Positions 10,962 through 23,976 of a DNA stretch of 64,000 nucleotides are shown here, one piece after another. The notes under the pieces were generated by a model. It ran no database searches and had not been told where the DNA came from. It saw nothing but the letters and a program-made list of their open reading frames with translations. This DNA comes from Nissolia schottii. Its lineage: Eukaryota > Streptophyta > Magnoliopsida > Fabales > Fabaceae. The number at the start of each line of letters is the position of its first letter. The stretch's first letter is position 1. The position numbers and the translations under genes are program-made. The stretch is taken from assembly GCA_003254905.1 (NCBI GenBank), contig QANU01102988.1, forward strand, positions 116,769 to 180,768, read 5' to 3'.

Positions 10962-11650
10962 CTAAAATGCTTTTGACGGACTTGAGGGATATACCCCCTC
11001 ATTATTGGTGTTATCAGGGGAGTTGGGGTCTTCATTCTTTCTTCCTCTTGTGGTCCTTTTGTCCATCTCAGAGTCAAGGGACCTTCGCCTCTTGGGCTTC
11101 ATACCCCTACTCTTGACGAACTGTGCCATATTGGTTCTTTCTTCTCTGATAAGCTTCTCTAGTGCTTCTTTCAAGTCAATGCAATTGTCGACCTTGTGGT
11201 AACAAGATTGGTGGAAATCTCAAAACAACATAATTTTTTCCTTTGGGAACATTCCTCAAAGGCCGGGGTGATGGAAGGTGAATGATGTTGGCAATCTGCT
11301 TCAAAATTTGAGAGGGAGTTGTTGTTAATTCGGACCAATTCCAAAATTTGCCAAATTTTAGGGGGGCGCCGTCCTTTTTTGGTTGGTCATGGTTCGGTTT
11401 TCAAGTGGCTTGAAATCTTTCCTCTATAGGGTTTTCCTTCCTTCTTCCCTATTGATGTGCACTTTCGTTCTTCGGTTAAATTCTTCGGGTTTCTTTGGCT
11501 ATTGCCCAAGGACTTCTTTTGAGAATGGAGTCCTTGGGCGGACTCTAAAACAAAGTGCCATCAATCTCTATTCAATGGTGATGTTTTCCAGCAGGTTCTC
11601 TTCCTTGGAAAAATGCTCCAAGTAACTGCGTAGCGATTCTCCTTCACAAA
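10962..11650 (-). pseudogene. Gypsy gag remnant
   Basis: The minus strand near 11640-11560 encodes a segment of the form CEGESLRSYLEHFSKEE, matching the conserved part of plant retrotransposon gag domains (the GESLRxYLxRF-type helix). It then meets in-frame stops. A basic, Arg/Lys-rich segment follows at 10962-11174, as expected upstream of the protease. There is no intact frame. Confidence 0.6.
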
Positions 11651-12034
11651 CGACGAGCTTGTCTCCTTCGCGAATCGAGATTTGTTGTGCATCCTATGTA
11701 GATCTATGTTGTGCAACGTTTGGGATCCTCTATAGATGTATGTTATGCATTTTCTGTAGCTTTTTTGCTTACTGAATATGGCTCTTTATGTGTTGTTTTC
11801 TTTCATTTTGAGGAAGATTTTTCTCTTCAAGATTTTTTTTTTGTAATGAGACAGAGACCCATGGGGATCCGCAGAGAGGCGGGGATGGGGGCTAAACTCT
11901 CCTCGTTGCGAAAATGGGGACGAGGAACTCAAAAAGTTTGGGAAGGTGAGGATGAGGATTAAGATAAGGAAGTTGCTCCCCGCCCCCGCCCGCTTGGGTG
12001 ACATCCTTGGTTGTGGATGTGATGATATTATTTA
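11651..12034. other. Intergenic, no gene recognised
   Basis: No domain seen. A GC-rich patch near 11850-12000 (G-rich on the plus strand) stands out from its AT-rich surroundings. It may be part of the gypsy 5' leader on the minus strand, but no primer-binding site was found. Confidence 0.3.
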
Positions 12035-12039
12035 CTAAG

Positions 12040-12350
12040 GTTTTCAAATGGGCCAACCTGACCCATTTAAATCCAACCTATTAATCTATAGGTTAAACGA
12101 GTCTTTATTTTTTGCAGGCTATTTTCTTATATGTTTAATCTGCCAATCAAGTGTGGATAGATGGGTCAGCCAATGAGCCAAGCCTATTTTAACATTTAAA
12201 ACTATCAAACGAGTCAATTAACCTCATTTAAGTCTGATCCGTTTAACTTTTGGGTTAAACAAATTTTTTAATTTTTGCATGCGAGTTTTTTTATACGTTT
12301 AGTCCACCCATTTAATGTGGATAAACGGATCAGCCTGTGGGTCGAACACA
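12040..12350. repeat. Dispersed repeat D, copy 1
   Basis: It contains internally repeated phrases (GGGTTAAACRA, CCCATTTAA, ATGTGGATAAACGGATCAG) that recur in the same order, with divergence, at about 63440-63640. Such low-complexity dispersed repeats are common between plant genes. No coding potential. Confidence 0.5.
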
Positions 12351-13560
12351 TTTTGATAGCCCTATTATTTACTATTTACAAAGTCAACTTATCCAAAATG
12401 TTTTTTACCCAATAAATAGTAGGTTAGTCAGACACATTATATGTCTGCTAGAAGAATTGAACACAACTCTTCAACTAACCCGTTCAATACAAGACCAAAA
12501 TAGATGCCACTTTAGTTAATAGCTCTTGACAATTTATTTAAAATGTTTTCTCATATGAAAATATGTATATTCGACTACGTTAATGATAAAAATTAACAAC
12601 CATAAACTTACTTGTTAAATCACTCTTAATTTTAGATTTCTTAATACTCGTACATTTGGCTAAAGTCACAATTAAAATGGACCAGAAAGAATATATATTA
12701 CACCCGTTTATCTATTCATTTGAGTCATGCACTTGTTAAATAATGTCCAAAAGATATTTTGATTCCATGCACCTTTACATTATTTTGTGTTGTATAAAAC
12801 ATTAAATTTTATTCCTATAACTATATATCTAACCGACAAACATCATAATCATTTGGTACAATTTTAGTTTACATTGTGTAGTATTCCTGTGCGTTTAGCA
12901 CGGGTCACTACACTAATATTAGAAAATAAATAATTAACATTATCTATTATTAAAATATGATCTATTATTTGTAAAAGAGATTAATTTGTATTCGTTGATA
13001 ATGTAAAAGTTTTACACTATCATTTAATTATATGTTGATACATAAATAAAATTGATTGAGTTTTTTCTCCCTGTTACAAAAATCTTCTAAAAATCTTTCA
13101 AAACTCATAACACTCCCAATGAATACAAATTAAACTCAAAATAAAAAGATATTCAACAATTTGAAAAAACGGAGGGAGGAAGTATATTATTATCATCAAC
13201 TTCAATTATATATGATAACTTGTAAGTCATAATTACCAACTTAATCTATTAAGACGAATAAATAAATCAAACTTTAAACAACTCACTAAATTTAAGGTGG
13301 ATATGAACCAGACTCACTTAACTCTTGAGCTGAGTCAAAATGTTTACCTTTTTTTAAGTAGTTACAATCTAAACAACAAAATCATTTTACTTTATTAAAC
13401 CAAGCTAGCCCGTGTACCAAAAAACCCCAGTTTCACAACTCTTTTGCAGGAGTTCAAAGTAGCTAATGAAGAGAGTTGACGAATAAATTGGAAAAAATGA
13501 ACACAACCCCTCAGCCACAATTCTTAAGAGATCAAAAGGCAAAAAGGCTATAGACCATGT
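12351..13560. other. AT-rich intergenic 3' of the PEPC gene
   Basis: No supportable gene. A half-copy of a stem-loop repeat (12982-13045, compare 63183-63345) lies here. The last 200 bp before the PEPC stop codon (13563-13761 on the minus strand) should hold its 3' untranslated region. No single polyadenylation signal stands out. Confidence 0.4.
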
Positions 13561-13761
13561 TTGGGAGAAACCAGAACCAAGTTTTATTGTATAATAATTG
13601 ATAGACTAAGTTATTTGATGGTAGGTCCAAATCTCTAGTAACCATCATCAGTTACAATGTTTTATATGGTATATACCCGGTGACAACAACATAGATCATA
13701 TCATAGGAAGGAAAAGAGAAAAAGAAAAACACCATTGAGGCATTTTTGCAGCTTAAATTAA

Positions 13762-16700
13762 TTAACCAGTGTTTTGCATGCCAGCAGCAATACCCTTCAT
13801 TGTCAAGATAAGGGTGTCCTCCAAGCCAGGAGCATACTCGCTCTTTGGGTTGAGCTTCACAAGCTCTGCAGCTGGCTTGCTCGATTCCATGTAGTCCTTT
13901 GACAAGTGTGGCCTCAGCTTCACATGGTAGTCCGGGTCGCGGATTCGCTTCAATGTGTAGGCTTGCAGCACATTGAGGGTTGTGATGTAGGAGTCGCGGA
14001 GGCGAAGCCTTTGCTTCAAGTAAGGGTCTCCTTCAAGTAGATCCTTGTGCCCAGCAACCTACAATACAAAACAAGTGTTTTATGGCCAAAGTTTGTCAAT
14101 AGTGTTCATTTTTTCAGTTTCAATCTGGACCAATGGCAGTAAATATAATATAAGGAGTGAAAAATTTGAATTGAATCTTTCTGGGTGGCCTAGTGCACGA
14201 GGCTTCCACCTGGCCGGACTGATGTATGCAACCTTATCTCTACATGAAGATTTGAAGCTGTGATCGTTCAAGTCACAAGGCAACAGCCTTATTGTTGGGT
14301 TCAATCTTCGTGGAAGCATATTAAATTGTTCTACCCTCAAATCAAAGCTAGATAGATGAAAAAGGAATGTTTTCAAAATAGGTTCTATTGAAGATTATGA
14401 TAGCTTCTTGTTGAGGTTTTTACATGTGATCATCATGATGTTAAGACAGAGCAAATATTGAGAGACAAGCAAATTACAAGGGAATAGTAGATTTACCTTG
14501 AGCAGGAAGCTCTTGGTTTCTTCATATGAAGCCCTTAAACGATCGCCGAATGGCCACAGCTCCTCTGACACCAAGAGTTTGTCATACAGGGTGGCGATAC
14601 CCGGGTCTCCCTTGGCGAACACCATCTCGATCAGGTCCAGGGTGACCCTGAAGAAAGGCCACTGGTTGTACATATCTTGAAGCATTTGGAGATTCTTTGG
14701 ATCCTTCTCAATTGCATGCCTAAATGCTGCCCCGAAGCCAAGCCACACTGGCAAATGGAACCTTGTTTGTGTCCAAGCAAAGATCCAAGGAATGGCGCGG
14801 AGCGATTCGATTCCTCCACTTGGCTTTCGCTTCGATGGACGACTGCCAATGTTCATTCGTCCATACTCCAACTCAGGAGTTGCCTGCAGTTCATAATATT
14901 GCAAGGTCATAAATTATAACTAGCATCAATAACTTCACGAACAAGTTGTTTGTATAAGGAAAAACATATTCAGAACATATTCAGTATCAATAACAATTCA
15001 AGATTCGAGCAAATAATACTCACACATCTGAAGTATTCAACAAAGCGGGGTTCCTGAAAGACGATGGAGCGATACTCCTTGGTAGCAATGACAGCCATCT
15101 GATCCAAGAGGGCACGCCATTCTGGTTTCGGCGACACGGGAGGGTGCATTCCATGCTCGAGTGTGGCAGCAGTGAAGCGCTGAAGCGTTCTGAAGCACAA
15201 GTGTTCCTCTCCAAAGGACTGCTCAATAACTTCACCTTGAACTGTGACGCGAAGCGAGCCGTGAATGGTATCCGGTGGCTGAGACAATATAGCAAGATGA
15301 GTGGGGCCTCCTCCTCTTCCAACAGTCCCTCCTCTGCCATGGAACATTGTCAGCTTCACACCGAAATCCTTTGCAACCTTTATGAGCTCCTCCTGAGCCT
15401 TGTACAAAGCCCAAGCTGCAGAAAGACGGCCGGCGTCTTTTCCTGAGTCCGAGTACCCTATCATGACTTCTTGCTTCCCGTTGATTCGGTCTCTGTACCA
15501 ATCTATCGAGAATAGCCGTGCCACTGCAGCAGGAGCAGCCTCAAGATCAGCAAGCTTTTCAAACAATGGAACCACCCTTAGTGGCTGCTTCACGTGGCAC
15601 TCGCGCTGCAAGAGCTCAACCGCAAGCACATCAGACGGCGCTGTTGCCATTGAGATGATGTAGGCACCAAAGTTGTCTGCGGGAAGTTCTGCAATGACAT
15701 GGAAGGTATCCAAGACATCGGCGATTTCTTCTGTTTTGGGGAGATCAGGGCCGAAGAGAGGGCGCTTTCCGCTGAGCTCAGAGAGGAGCCATTCCTGCCT
15801 GCGCTCCTCAGACCACTCGCGGTAGGATCCAATCTCCAAGTGTTTGGTAATTGCGTCCATCACATCGGTGTGCCTGTCTGACTCTTGACGGATGTCAAGC
15901 CTTACAAGTGAGAGTCCAAATGTGGAAACTTGCCGCAAGAAATCAAGAAGGCTTCCATCTGCTATTGGTCTGTCACCGCACGCACAGAGTGACCTGTAGC
16001 AGAGTTCAAGAGGCTCCAGGAACTGCAACAAAAAAGAATGCATGTTATATGGTTTTAACATGTGTATATTATGCATTCAACGGGCCATTCTGAGGATAAT
16101 ACCTGCTCAACATTTGTGAAGGTTGTCTCTTCAGGGATGTCAGAGGTCCCGCTGGCTAATAACTGGCGAGCACGCTCGCGTGTATTATATAGTTTGTCCC
16201 TCACACCACCGAGAATGACACGATATGGCTCATTTGGAGGAATCTGCTTCCAAAACTCTGCAGCAATGGAGAACTTATTACAATGTTATTCGAGAGCCAC
16301 TGAATTTTACTAGTTAAAAGGGTCAAGTCTAAATGAACCCAAAGACGTATGAATAGCTCAGATGTGCCGATATGAGATTTTGTTCAGTGTTTCCGATTCC
16401 AATAAAGATTTTAAGAGTTCATTGTGCAATTAAGAGAAAAGTAATACATACCAATATAATGTTTTGCATCCCTCTTTGAGGACAAATGGAGTTCATCAGC
16501 ACGAACACGAAGCTCATCATTGCAGCGCCACATAGACAGCTGCCAAAGCAGACAGAAGCTAGTAGTTACGGAGCATGCCCTTAATGCTTAAGATAATTAA
16601 ATAAGCAAGACAGTGAATAGCATATTTGATACCTCAAACATGAGATCCTCTATCTGAGAGAAGTATAAATTAGCAGCCATCATTCTAGCCAGCAAACACA

Positions 16701-18871
16701 CATCCCTTGTAACTTCAGGGGTTACCCTGGGGTTACCTGCAATGCACATTAGACATATTGTGAGAAATAAGTATATTGCAAGGCCTGCCTCTAAAGTAAT
16801 GAAGAACATATTTTTAATCTATATTTTAACAAAGGGAAAGCTGGTTTATGAGAAACCAGGTTGTTCATTGATTTCTCAAGAAAGAGAAAGATACCATCAC
16901 GATCTCCTCCCATCCAAGAAGAGAACTGAATAAGAGGGGCATTGTATGGAACGCGTTCATTTATTCCAATGTTCTTCAGAGCAGTGTCAACCCGGCGCAA
17001 AAACTTCGGCACACCTTTCCATATAGTCTCATGGAAGTAGCTCATTCCTGCCCTCATCTCATCCTGTGGTGTAGGAGGTGTCCTTCGAATTTCATCTGTG
17101 CGAAATGCAGCTTGAATCTGAGCACAAGAGAAACATCATTAGTCGTTAGTGTCACAGCTTTACCGTAAGCATTGCTGTCTGTATTTCAACAACAAATTCA
17201 TAACCACAGACCCATTGACATCTTAGCAGAAAATGGCAATAGAAATCTTATCCAATTGAAAATTGAATGGAACAACCAAACCAAAACAATTCAGTATCAT
17301 GTGAAAGTGATTGATGTATCATATTTTGTACAAGGAATCAAGAAAGCACCTCTCTTTGTAAAGCCTCATCAAGTTCCTGCTTATCATCTGGTGTTATGTC
17401 TTTAGCATACAACTGTGTTAAGCAGTTCCTTATCCTGAAAAAACAAAGACAACGATTAGTCGATTACCAACACAAGGATTAAGCCCTAATGCAGAAATTG
17501 CCAAAATGCCAGAAACAATATATAGCATAGCATTTCACATCTTTGCAGTGCAGCCAAATGATGAAATGCACAATGAAACTACCATAACCCTTTTGAGTCT
17601 TGACACAACTAAATATCGATTTATGCAATTGACGAACCTGCCATGCTTTTGCAGCAGAGATCTGCGAACCGACTGAGTAGGATGCGCGGTTAGGACCAAA
17701 TCTACAGTTTGGTTCTTCAAAGCATCAAAGACTTCCTGGGGGGACTTCTTCAGCTCAGTCACAAGCCTCTTGAAGGTCTCCTCGATGTCTGACTCGGTGA
17801 TGGCAGAGTTCTCATCAGCAAAATCACCCTTCTTTAGCAGCTTGATCCTTCTCCGGTAGGCGATTTGAACTTCCTCTGCCAGGTTGGCCAAGTTAAGCAT
17901 GTGGGAAAATGACTTGGCGATTACAATCGAGTCCCCGGCATCAAGACCTGTTAACATATTTCCAAGTTCCTCCAGCTTCTCAGCCTTGTGAATCCCTTCG
18001 TACTCGGCCGAAAGCTCGTAACAATCTTGAACCTGTTTAAGCAACAAACCACTGAAGCTATAAGCCACAAAGTTCATACATGTGATGGAATTGAAAAATT
18101 AAAAAATAACTAAGCAGAATTTGTGCAAGAAAGCTAATATACGGGTAGAATCGATTTTGTTTACTTAAGAACGAGCTTGTATTTATTAGCAGCTCAAGAA
18201 CACAGAATCAAGATGAGCAGAGACAAGGGGTTTAAATTACTGCAATTGCATGAAATTACAACAAAATGCAGCTGAATCGGCAGAAATACTGCAATATTGA
18301 GGCGGCATCAGCAACTTAAAACCATGGTAGAGACACAGAACACACATTCAGGGCTCATAAGCCATATAAAACAACAAATCAAAATGAGCAGTCTGAAAAC
18401 TACCCCATCAGCTAGTGTCAAGATTCAAGGAACTTGCAATTTCTCATGCCATTGCATTCCAATCTGAACACAAAGCACAATGCTCTAATACAAAAGGGGG
18501 TCATCTTTTCATTAAAAATTGAAATGGGGTTTAACAAATCTTTCAACATTGCCCCCCCCAAAAAAAAAACATCTTTTTTCATGGGCAGGAAACAAAAAAA
18601 TAGCAAGGAAATCTCCTTTCCAAATACCATGTCAAATATAAAAATAAAAAACCATTCAACTATCGGCTTTAAGCTTTTTGGGAGAAACGATTCTTTAAAG
18701 TACCGTTTGCCTGATGTCTTCACCATGCAAATCCTGAAGGATGTCGAGGAAGCGGTCGAGGAGCAGGGCATCATACTCCACAAGCTTGTCATCATCAGAG
18801 ACCTTCCTCGGTGCCAGCAGCCTCAGCTGAGCATCAATTGAAGCCATCTTCTCAATGTTCCTTGCAGCCAT
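13762..18871 (-). CDS. PPC: Phosphoenolpyruvate carboxylase, plant-type, housekeeping C3 isozyme (10 exons, 966 aa)
   Basis: The enzyme adds bicarbonate to phosphoenolpyruvate to make oxaloacetate in the cytosol, replenishing the citric acid cycle. Exons on the minus strand: 18871-18704, 18032-17638, 17434-17350, 17117-16895, 16736-16633, 16539-16452, 16257-16103, 16022-15024, 14883-14497, 14058-13762. All introns are GT-AG, phases match throughout, and the sum is 2901 nt, giving 966 residues, the usual length. The start is the ATG at 18871 ([11 protein letters not shown]); the frame upstream offers only GTG. Visible signatures are the regulatory phospho-serine motif [11 protein letters not shown] with Ser11, the catalytic VLTAHPTQS with His173, [12 protein letters not shown] at 593-604, the [13 protein letters not shown] loop at 633-645 and the C-terminal QNTG. 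Ala775 in IPWIFAWTQ is the C3-type residue (C4 enzymes have Ser), so this is not a C4 form. No lesion was seen. It is presumably homotetrameric, activated by glucose-6-phosphate and inhibited by malate, as is known for the family. Confidence 0.97.
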
Positions 18872-18901
18872 CTCCCACCCTTCACCCCTCACGTTCTATA
18901 T

Positions 18902-18991
18902 CTGTACAACCAATCACATTAATTCATGCAAGAAAATGACACGCACATAAAGTTAGCTAAAACTTGTGTTACTTATGATGTTGTGCGTTAC
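18902..18991 (-). other. Probable intron in the PEPC 5' leader
   Basis: Upstream of the ATG the minus strand shows an acceptor (TTGTACAG, AG at 18903-18902) and, about 90 bp further up, a donor (CCAAG then GTAACG, GT at 18991-18990). This would remove an in-leader segment and leave a short 5' untranslated stretch of 30 nt before the ATG. Leader introns are known in plant PEPC genes. Confidence 0.55.
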
Positions 18992-19299
18992 CTTGGTGAA
19001 AAGAGTTGAACCAATCTAAGAAAGCAAGAAAATAAAAATAAAATCAGATTAGTGTCAGAGAGACAGAGAAAATCTCGTGACACTCCCCAAGATGGAGGGA
19101 AGATCTAGCAGGTTCTAAGGTAGCTAGAAGGGTCGTTATGGTGTCTGCACGGGAAAGTACATACATTAAAAAAAATAGAAAAATAGAAAAAGTGAACAAG
19201 GTTCAAGAGCCTTTGATCACGGAAGAGTGAGAGAGAGAGAGTGAGTGAAGTCACGGAGTCAGAGACGGCATGTGAAACTAATGAGAACCCCGTTGTGTC

Positions 19300-19307
19300 T
19301 ATTTATA
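19300..19307 (-). promoter_or_regulatory. TATA box of the PEPC gene
   Basis: The minus strand reads TATAAATA. A start site near 19270 is expected. The leader that follows is rich in CT repeats (near 19215-19245), which is typical of strongly expressed plant housekeeping genes. The distance from the ATG is about 430 bp, of which about 90 would be the leader intron. Confidence 0.6.
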
Positions 19308-19309
19308 GA

Positions 19310-21943
19310 GAAGATTGAGGAACGTTTTGCCTTTTGTTCAATTTTTCAATTTATTTTGCATTTTTGAATTATGAGATTATAAGATAAATGAAAATATATA
19401 ACTCTCTTCCCATGATCCTACGGGGAAATCCAATAACTACTTTTTGCTTAAAATGCAAAAAGCAACCAGGGACTTTTTGCTTATCTTATATCTTATATTA
19501 AAATATAAGATAAGATATAATTAGAATAACGAGGGACTCACGCCTTAACCATATATGTAATTATCACACTAATTTTCTGCTGTACTAGCTAAAAATTACT
19601 TTTTGGCTAAAAACTTATTTTAATTTACAAGTTTTTCCCAAGTCAAAGTATTATTGGCAGACATTCTTGTTTTTATTCTAAATTGACTTGTGGCTATAAA
19701 TTTGCTTTTCTTTGAAAAAATTTTGTCGACACATTGAGTCGGTGTCAGGCAGTGCAAGTGTACAGCTCAGATTACTCCACGGCCACGTTTTAATAAGAAA
19801 ACTTACTAATAAACACTGGAATTCAAATCAAGTCTGGACAGAAAAGAAATTGAAGAGTGATATTTATCAAACATAAAAAAAAAAATGTAAAACTAAAGTT
19901 TGAGAACTAAAATATCACGCATGAGCCATTGGCATATTAATGCATTTTGTTTTTGGACTCGCAAACTGGAATAATGCTCTCTTTTATTTTCTTTTGAATG
20001 GAATATAATTACCTTTTTATCTTGCACCGTGAACTTGCTTTTCTTTTTTCTTCTTGGAGAAATTGACCCTAATTATTTGGTGCTCTTTTTCTACTTTTTC
20101 CCAAAATTATGGGTTTCCTTTCCCTTTGATTGCGCCGAGTCTAGATATTTGGCATTCAGGGCCACAAAATTTCATATGGAAAAAAAAAACAAATTTTGAT
20201 AGGTGATTGTTATGTATATTTTTTACATTCAAAATACTAGCTAGAAATTCAAGAAAAAAAAAAACAAGAGAGGACTTTTTCTATTCCAAGAATAAATATA
20301 AGATGTAACACTTTAAATATTTTTAATGGAGAAAGTGAAACATCCTTATTGTTTCCGTGGATGAGTAAAACATAGTAAACAATATGTCCGTGAACACTTG
20401 CATGCTCTAGCAGAGTGAGAAGCAAAAAGGATTAAATGTCACATTTTAATATAAAATTTTAAAGTAATAAGTTTATGAAACTTTTTAAATATATATTCTT
20501 CACTTGATATAAATTTCACTAATGCAAGGTTGTTAAGTTCTCGATTTAAATCTTAAAATTTTACAATCTTATGATTTTAAAAAGATCAATTGATTCTACT
20601 ACTTTCAGTTAGATTAAACAATCCTACAATTTAAATTGTGTAACTATTTCATATTTTACAATTTTATTTTATTCTTCTAATCTCACGTAAAATTTCAATT
20701 TTAACAACCTTACATCAACGGTGAGACTATTAAATTCATATTTAAAACATAACACATTTCTTATGTACTCTCCAAGTCAAGATTGCCCTCAAGTGCTGCA
20801 TGTTCCCCAGAAATTATTCAAATTAATGATGTTGTTGTGGATAGAACAAGTTAAACGGAACCCCAATAATGTTCAATTTAAATGTACTACAGAAAAGTTA
20901 TAACTGCTATTGGTGAAAATGGTTGTTATATATATGCAGGACACATAAATAAACAAACCGAAACTCGGGAAAGCGAGGAAGCAAGAAAGTTCTAGAAAAC
21001 CACTGCTTTTCATGATTTGTATGCGTTATATAAATAGATTAAAATTAACAAAAAATAAAGAAAAATGTTAAACATTCCATCAAAAAAAAATTGCTAAACA
21101 GTTAGATTTTGTGACAATTTTATGCATTCTCATCGGTTGCTATTGCAAAACATGCTTTATCACACATATCAATTAAATCCATTTAATTAAATTGTTAGGA
21201 TGTTTCCTCTTCACTTTATTTTCTTATCTTTTTTATTTTTTTTAAAAAAATCAACATTTCTATGTCCCACGAAGTACGTACGATAAACTTGATTATACTA
21301 TAGGGTGAAAGGGACTTAATTTGACTGGAAATTAAACAGGAAATAGTTATCAACGAACACGTAATTTTGTCAAAAAACTCAAAGCAATTTTTCCCCTCTC
21401 ATGACGTACCCAAGACTCGACCATTGCTATTTCCCATTTTTCACGCAATTGGGTCTTCATCTTCCATTTGCATATGTACATGCAATAATTCATAAATTCG
21501 TAACTATTCATTCATTCACTCACTCACACATCTATGTCAATTATTTCCCGTCTCTATTTTAGAAGGCCAAATAGAAAAATAAAAAATAAAAAAGCACGTT
21601 GCAGAACACACATAACATAGGTTTGGTTACTTTCTGGTTAAAGGAAATCAACATTATCCCGGGACCAAAAAAGATGTGTCACTGAATTATTGGCCTTACA
21701 ACATTTCAAGGGTCAAGTTTTATTAACGAGTTTTGTTCCCTATATTATTGGATATGTGCCCAGCTTTTAAATTATCGAAGAGTCAAATATGGGCCGTTGC
21801 ATTTGGTATTTGCATGTGAATACAACAAACAATAGATGAAAATATCTCGTACGACATGTACAATTCTAACACACACCAAAAAGTTAATAGAAGCGGCGAT
21901 GAACATATCAACTCATGTTGAAGAAAGTTAATGTGACCTTTTC
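19310..21943. other. PEPC upstream region and AT-rich intergenic DNA
   Basis: No gene is supportable. A small AT-rich hairpin (CTTATATT / AATATAAG, about 19491-19510) lies upstream of PEPC. The remainder has homopolymer runs and short chance frames only. Promoter elements beyond the TATA box could not be told from background. Confidence 0.45.
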
Positions 21944-21948
21944 TAAGT

Positions 21949-22076
21949 AAACAGAATGAAAAATGAATGAAAAACTGTGTTGTATTTACTTGCTATAGCT
22001 TTATATAAAGAGTATTCCTATACACCATGTGTTGTAACTAATAAACTACTTTGCTAAATACACATTATATGTGATA
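21949..22076 (-). repeat. Copia-1 3' LTR (shorter copy, 128 bp)
   Basis: Matches the right-hand LTR over AAAAACTGTGTTGTATTTAC, then a TATA-like stretch and CATGTGTTGTAACTAA. It lacks about 65 bp of internally repeated sequence (ACTAACAAACTACTTT units) present in the other LTR. The polypurine tract is at 22077-22087. Confidence 0.8.
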
Positions 22077-22079
22077 CTC

Positions 22080-22815
22080 CTCCTCAAGTTGGAGTATACA
22101 AGTCTATTGTGCCCAACTTGGCTAATAGAGCAGCAAACCGAGGAGCAAGCAATGGTCTGGTTAGAAGATGAGCAAGTTGATGTCATGATTTGACATGAAT
22201 GAGTGTGAGAAGACATTTTGTACACGTTCTCGCAAAATGACAATCAATGTCAATGTGTTTGGTCCTCTCATGGAAGGTAGGATTGTTGGCGATGTGAATG
22301 GCAGATTGACTATCACATAGGAGCTTCATGAGTGGAAAAGGATGGTGGGAGTCCTTCAAAAGCTACTGCAACCATACCACTTCACTGGTGGCTGCCACCA
22401 TGGCCCTTTACTTAGCTTCGGTCGAAGAGTGAGCAATGATGGTTTGTTTCTTTGATTTCCACGAAATCAAGGCATCGCCAAGGAACATGCAATATCCAGT
22501 TATTGACCGGCGAGTGCCAATGTGATTCCCCCAATCCACATCAGCAAAAGTTGTTAATGCTAAAGATGAATCAGAAGGAAATAATAAGCCTCAGCTAGGA
22601 TTGTCTTTGATGTAGCGAAGCAAATGATGCACAACATTGAGATGTGTCGTTGTGGGTTTGGAGACAAATTGATTGAGCTTGTTGACAACATAAGCAATGT
22701 TTGGTCTAGAAATGGTAAGATATGAAAGTCTACCAATCAGGCGCCTATAAGTGTTGCTATCATCATCAGAAAGAGGTTTGTCATCTGCACTATGTAGCTT
22801 TAAATTAGGATCCAT
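22080..22815 (-). pseudogene. Copia-1 RT thumb and RNase H remnant
   Basis: RLIGRLSYLTISRPNIAY (about 22735) is followed by [23 protein letters not shown] and a TKHIDID segment, the typical order of the copia RNase H. Stops occur where the STEAEYRA motif and the W-LL segment should be. The frame ends just before the polypurine tract. Confidence 0.78.
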
Positions 22816-22856
22816 GGGGAGACTGGTATGCTTGCTGCCAAGGAAACCAGTATCTT

Positions 22857-23700
22857 CTAGGAGAAATAAAGCATATTTTTGCTAATTAAGAGTGATGCCT
22901 TTGCAGTGGAACGTGAAATATCTAATCCAAGGAAATATTTCAAGTTTCCAAGATCCTTTAATTTAAAAGTATCTTGCAATTGCATCTTGACTTTGTTAAG
23001 AAGGGAAGCATTAGGGTCAGCCAAGATGATATCATCAACATATACCAAGAGAATGACAAGATAATCATCCTTACCCTTAATGTACAAAGAGAAGTCACTT
23101 TTGGATTGTTGAAAACCAAAAGTAAGCAATGTTGCAGACAGCTTACTAAACCACTTTCATAATGCTTGTTTGAGACCATAGATCGACTTATTAAGCTTAC
23201 AAACAAGGTTCTCCCCCTGATCAGGAACCTTTGTAGGCTAATAACCTAGTGGTAAGCGCATGTACACTTCCACCAATAGATCACCATGGAGGAACGCATT
23301 GCTCACATCTAATTGAAACAAAGACCAATTCTTGATTGCTGCTAATGTAAGTAAGACCCGGACAATGGTGAGTTTAGCCACTGGAGAAAAGGTCTCAATG
23401 TAATCTAAGCCAACTTGTTGAGTGAAACCTTGAGCTACTAGGCGAGCTTTATGTCGTGCTATGCTGCCATCTTGATTAAATTTTACTTTATACACCCAAC
23501 GACAACTAATTGCAACCTTCCTTAGATGTAAATTTTGAACAGACCAAGCATTATTGTTCAACATGGCCTTGAGTTCCTCAGCCATTGCAATTTGCCAATT
23601 AGGATGTTTGACAGCTTGGTGGTAGTACTTAGGCTCATAAATATCAGAAATAAGGTTGACAAATTGCACATAAGAAGGGGATAACCTGTGATAAGACAAA
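22857..23700 (-). pseudogene. Copia-1 reverse transcriptase remnant
   Basis: The minus strand shows the RT_2 hallmarks: [47 protein letters not shown] and the intact catalytic LLVYVDDII. A frameshift near 23200 separates the palm from the YVDD frame. The YVDD box itself is preserved. Confidence 0.82.
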
Positions 23701-23976
23701 TGAGTTGAGATAGGATGAGCAAATATTGGTAATCAACAAGGTAAGCTGGTGGTTTAGATTCTTTATTGGATCTTCTAGGAGCTGGTGGTGCTAACTCAGT
23801 AGCACTCTCAGTAACAGAATTAATAGCAAGTTTAGTAGCAGGAGTAATAGGAGAATCAATAGCATGATCAGGAAAAATTTGAGGAAGATGACTAAAAATA
23901 GGAAATGGTTGTGGGACATTCAATGAAAAGGTCATCATGAGAAAAAGAGGATAAATGTTGACAAAAGAAAATGTGT

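Larger units (their letters stand above)
9022..11650 (-). mobile_element. Decayed Ty3/gypsy retrotransposon, Tat-like, internal region only
   Basis: Reading the minus strand from 11650 downward gives a gag remnant, a protease remnant and then reverse transcriptase, the Ty3/gypsy order. All three are interrupted by stops and frameshifts. No LTRs or target duplication were found, so the outer limits are only those of the recognisable coding remnants. The protease core (VLIDQ-S-SADILF) and the pre-RT motif around GIDHSFMCHRL resemble plant Tat-clade elements. The element cannot be autonomous. Confidence 0.72.

Noticed and set aside
11711..12004. Overlapping frames on both strands in the G-rich patch
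   Set aside because: Composition-driven open frames with no domain, in a probable transposon leader.
14045..16313. Open frames on the plus strand and in other frames inside the PEPC exons
   Set aside because: Shadows of the conserved minus-strand coding sequence. They share no domain and cross intron borders.
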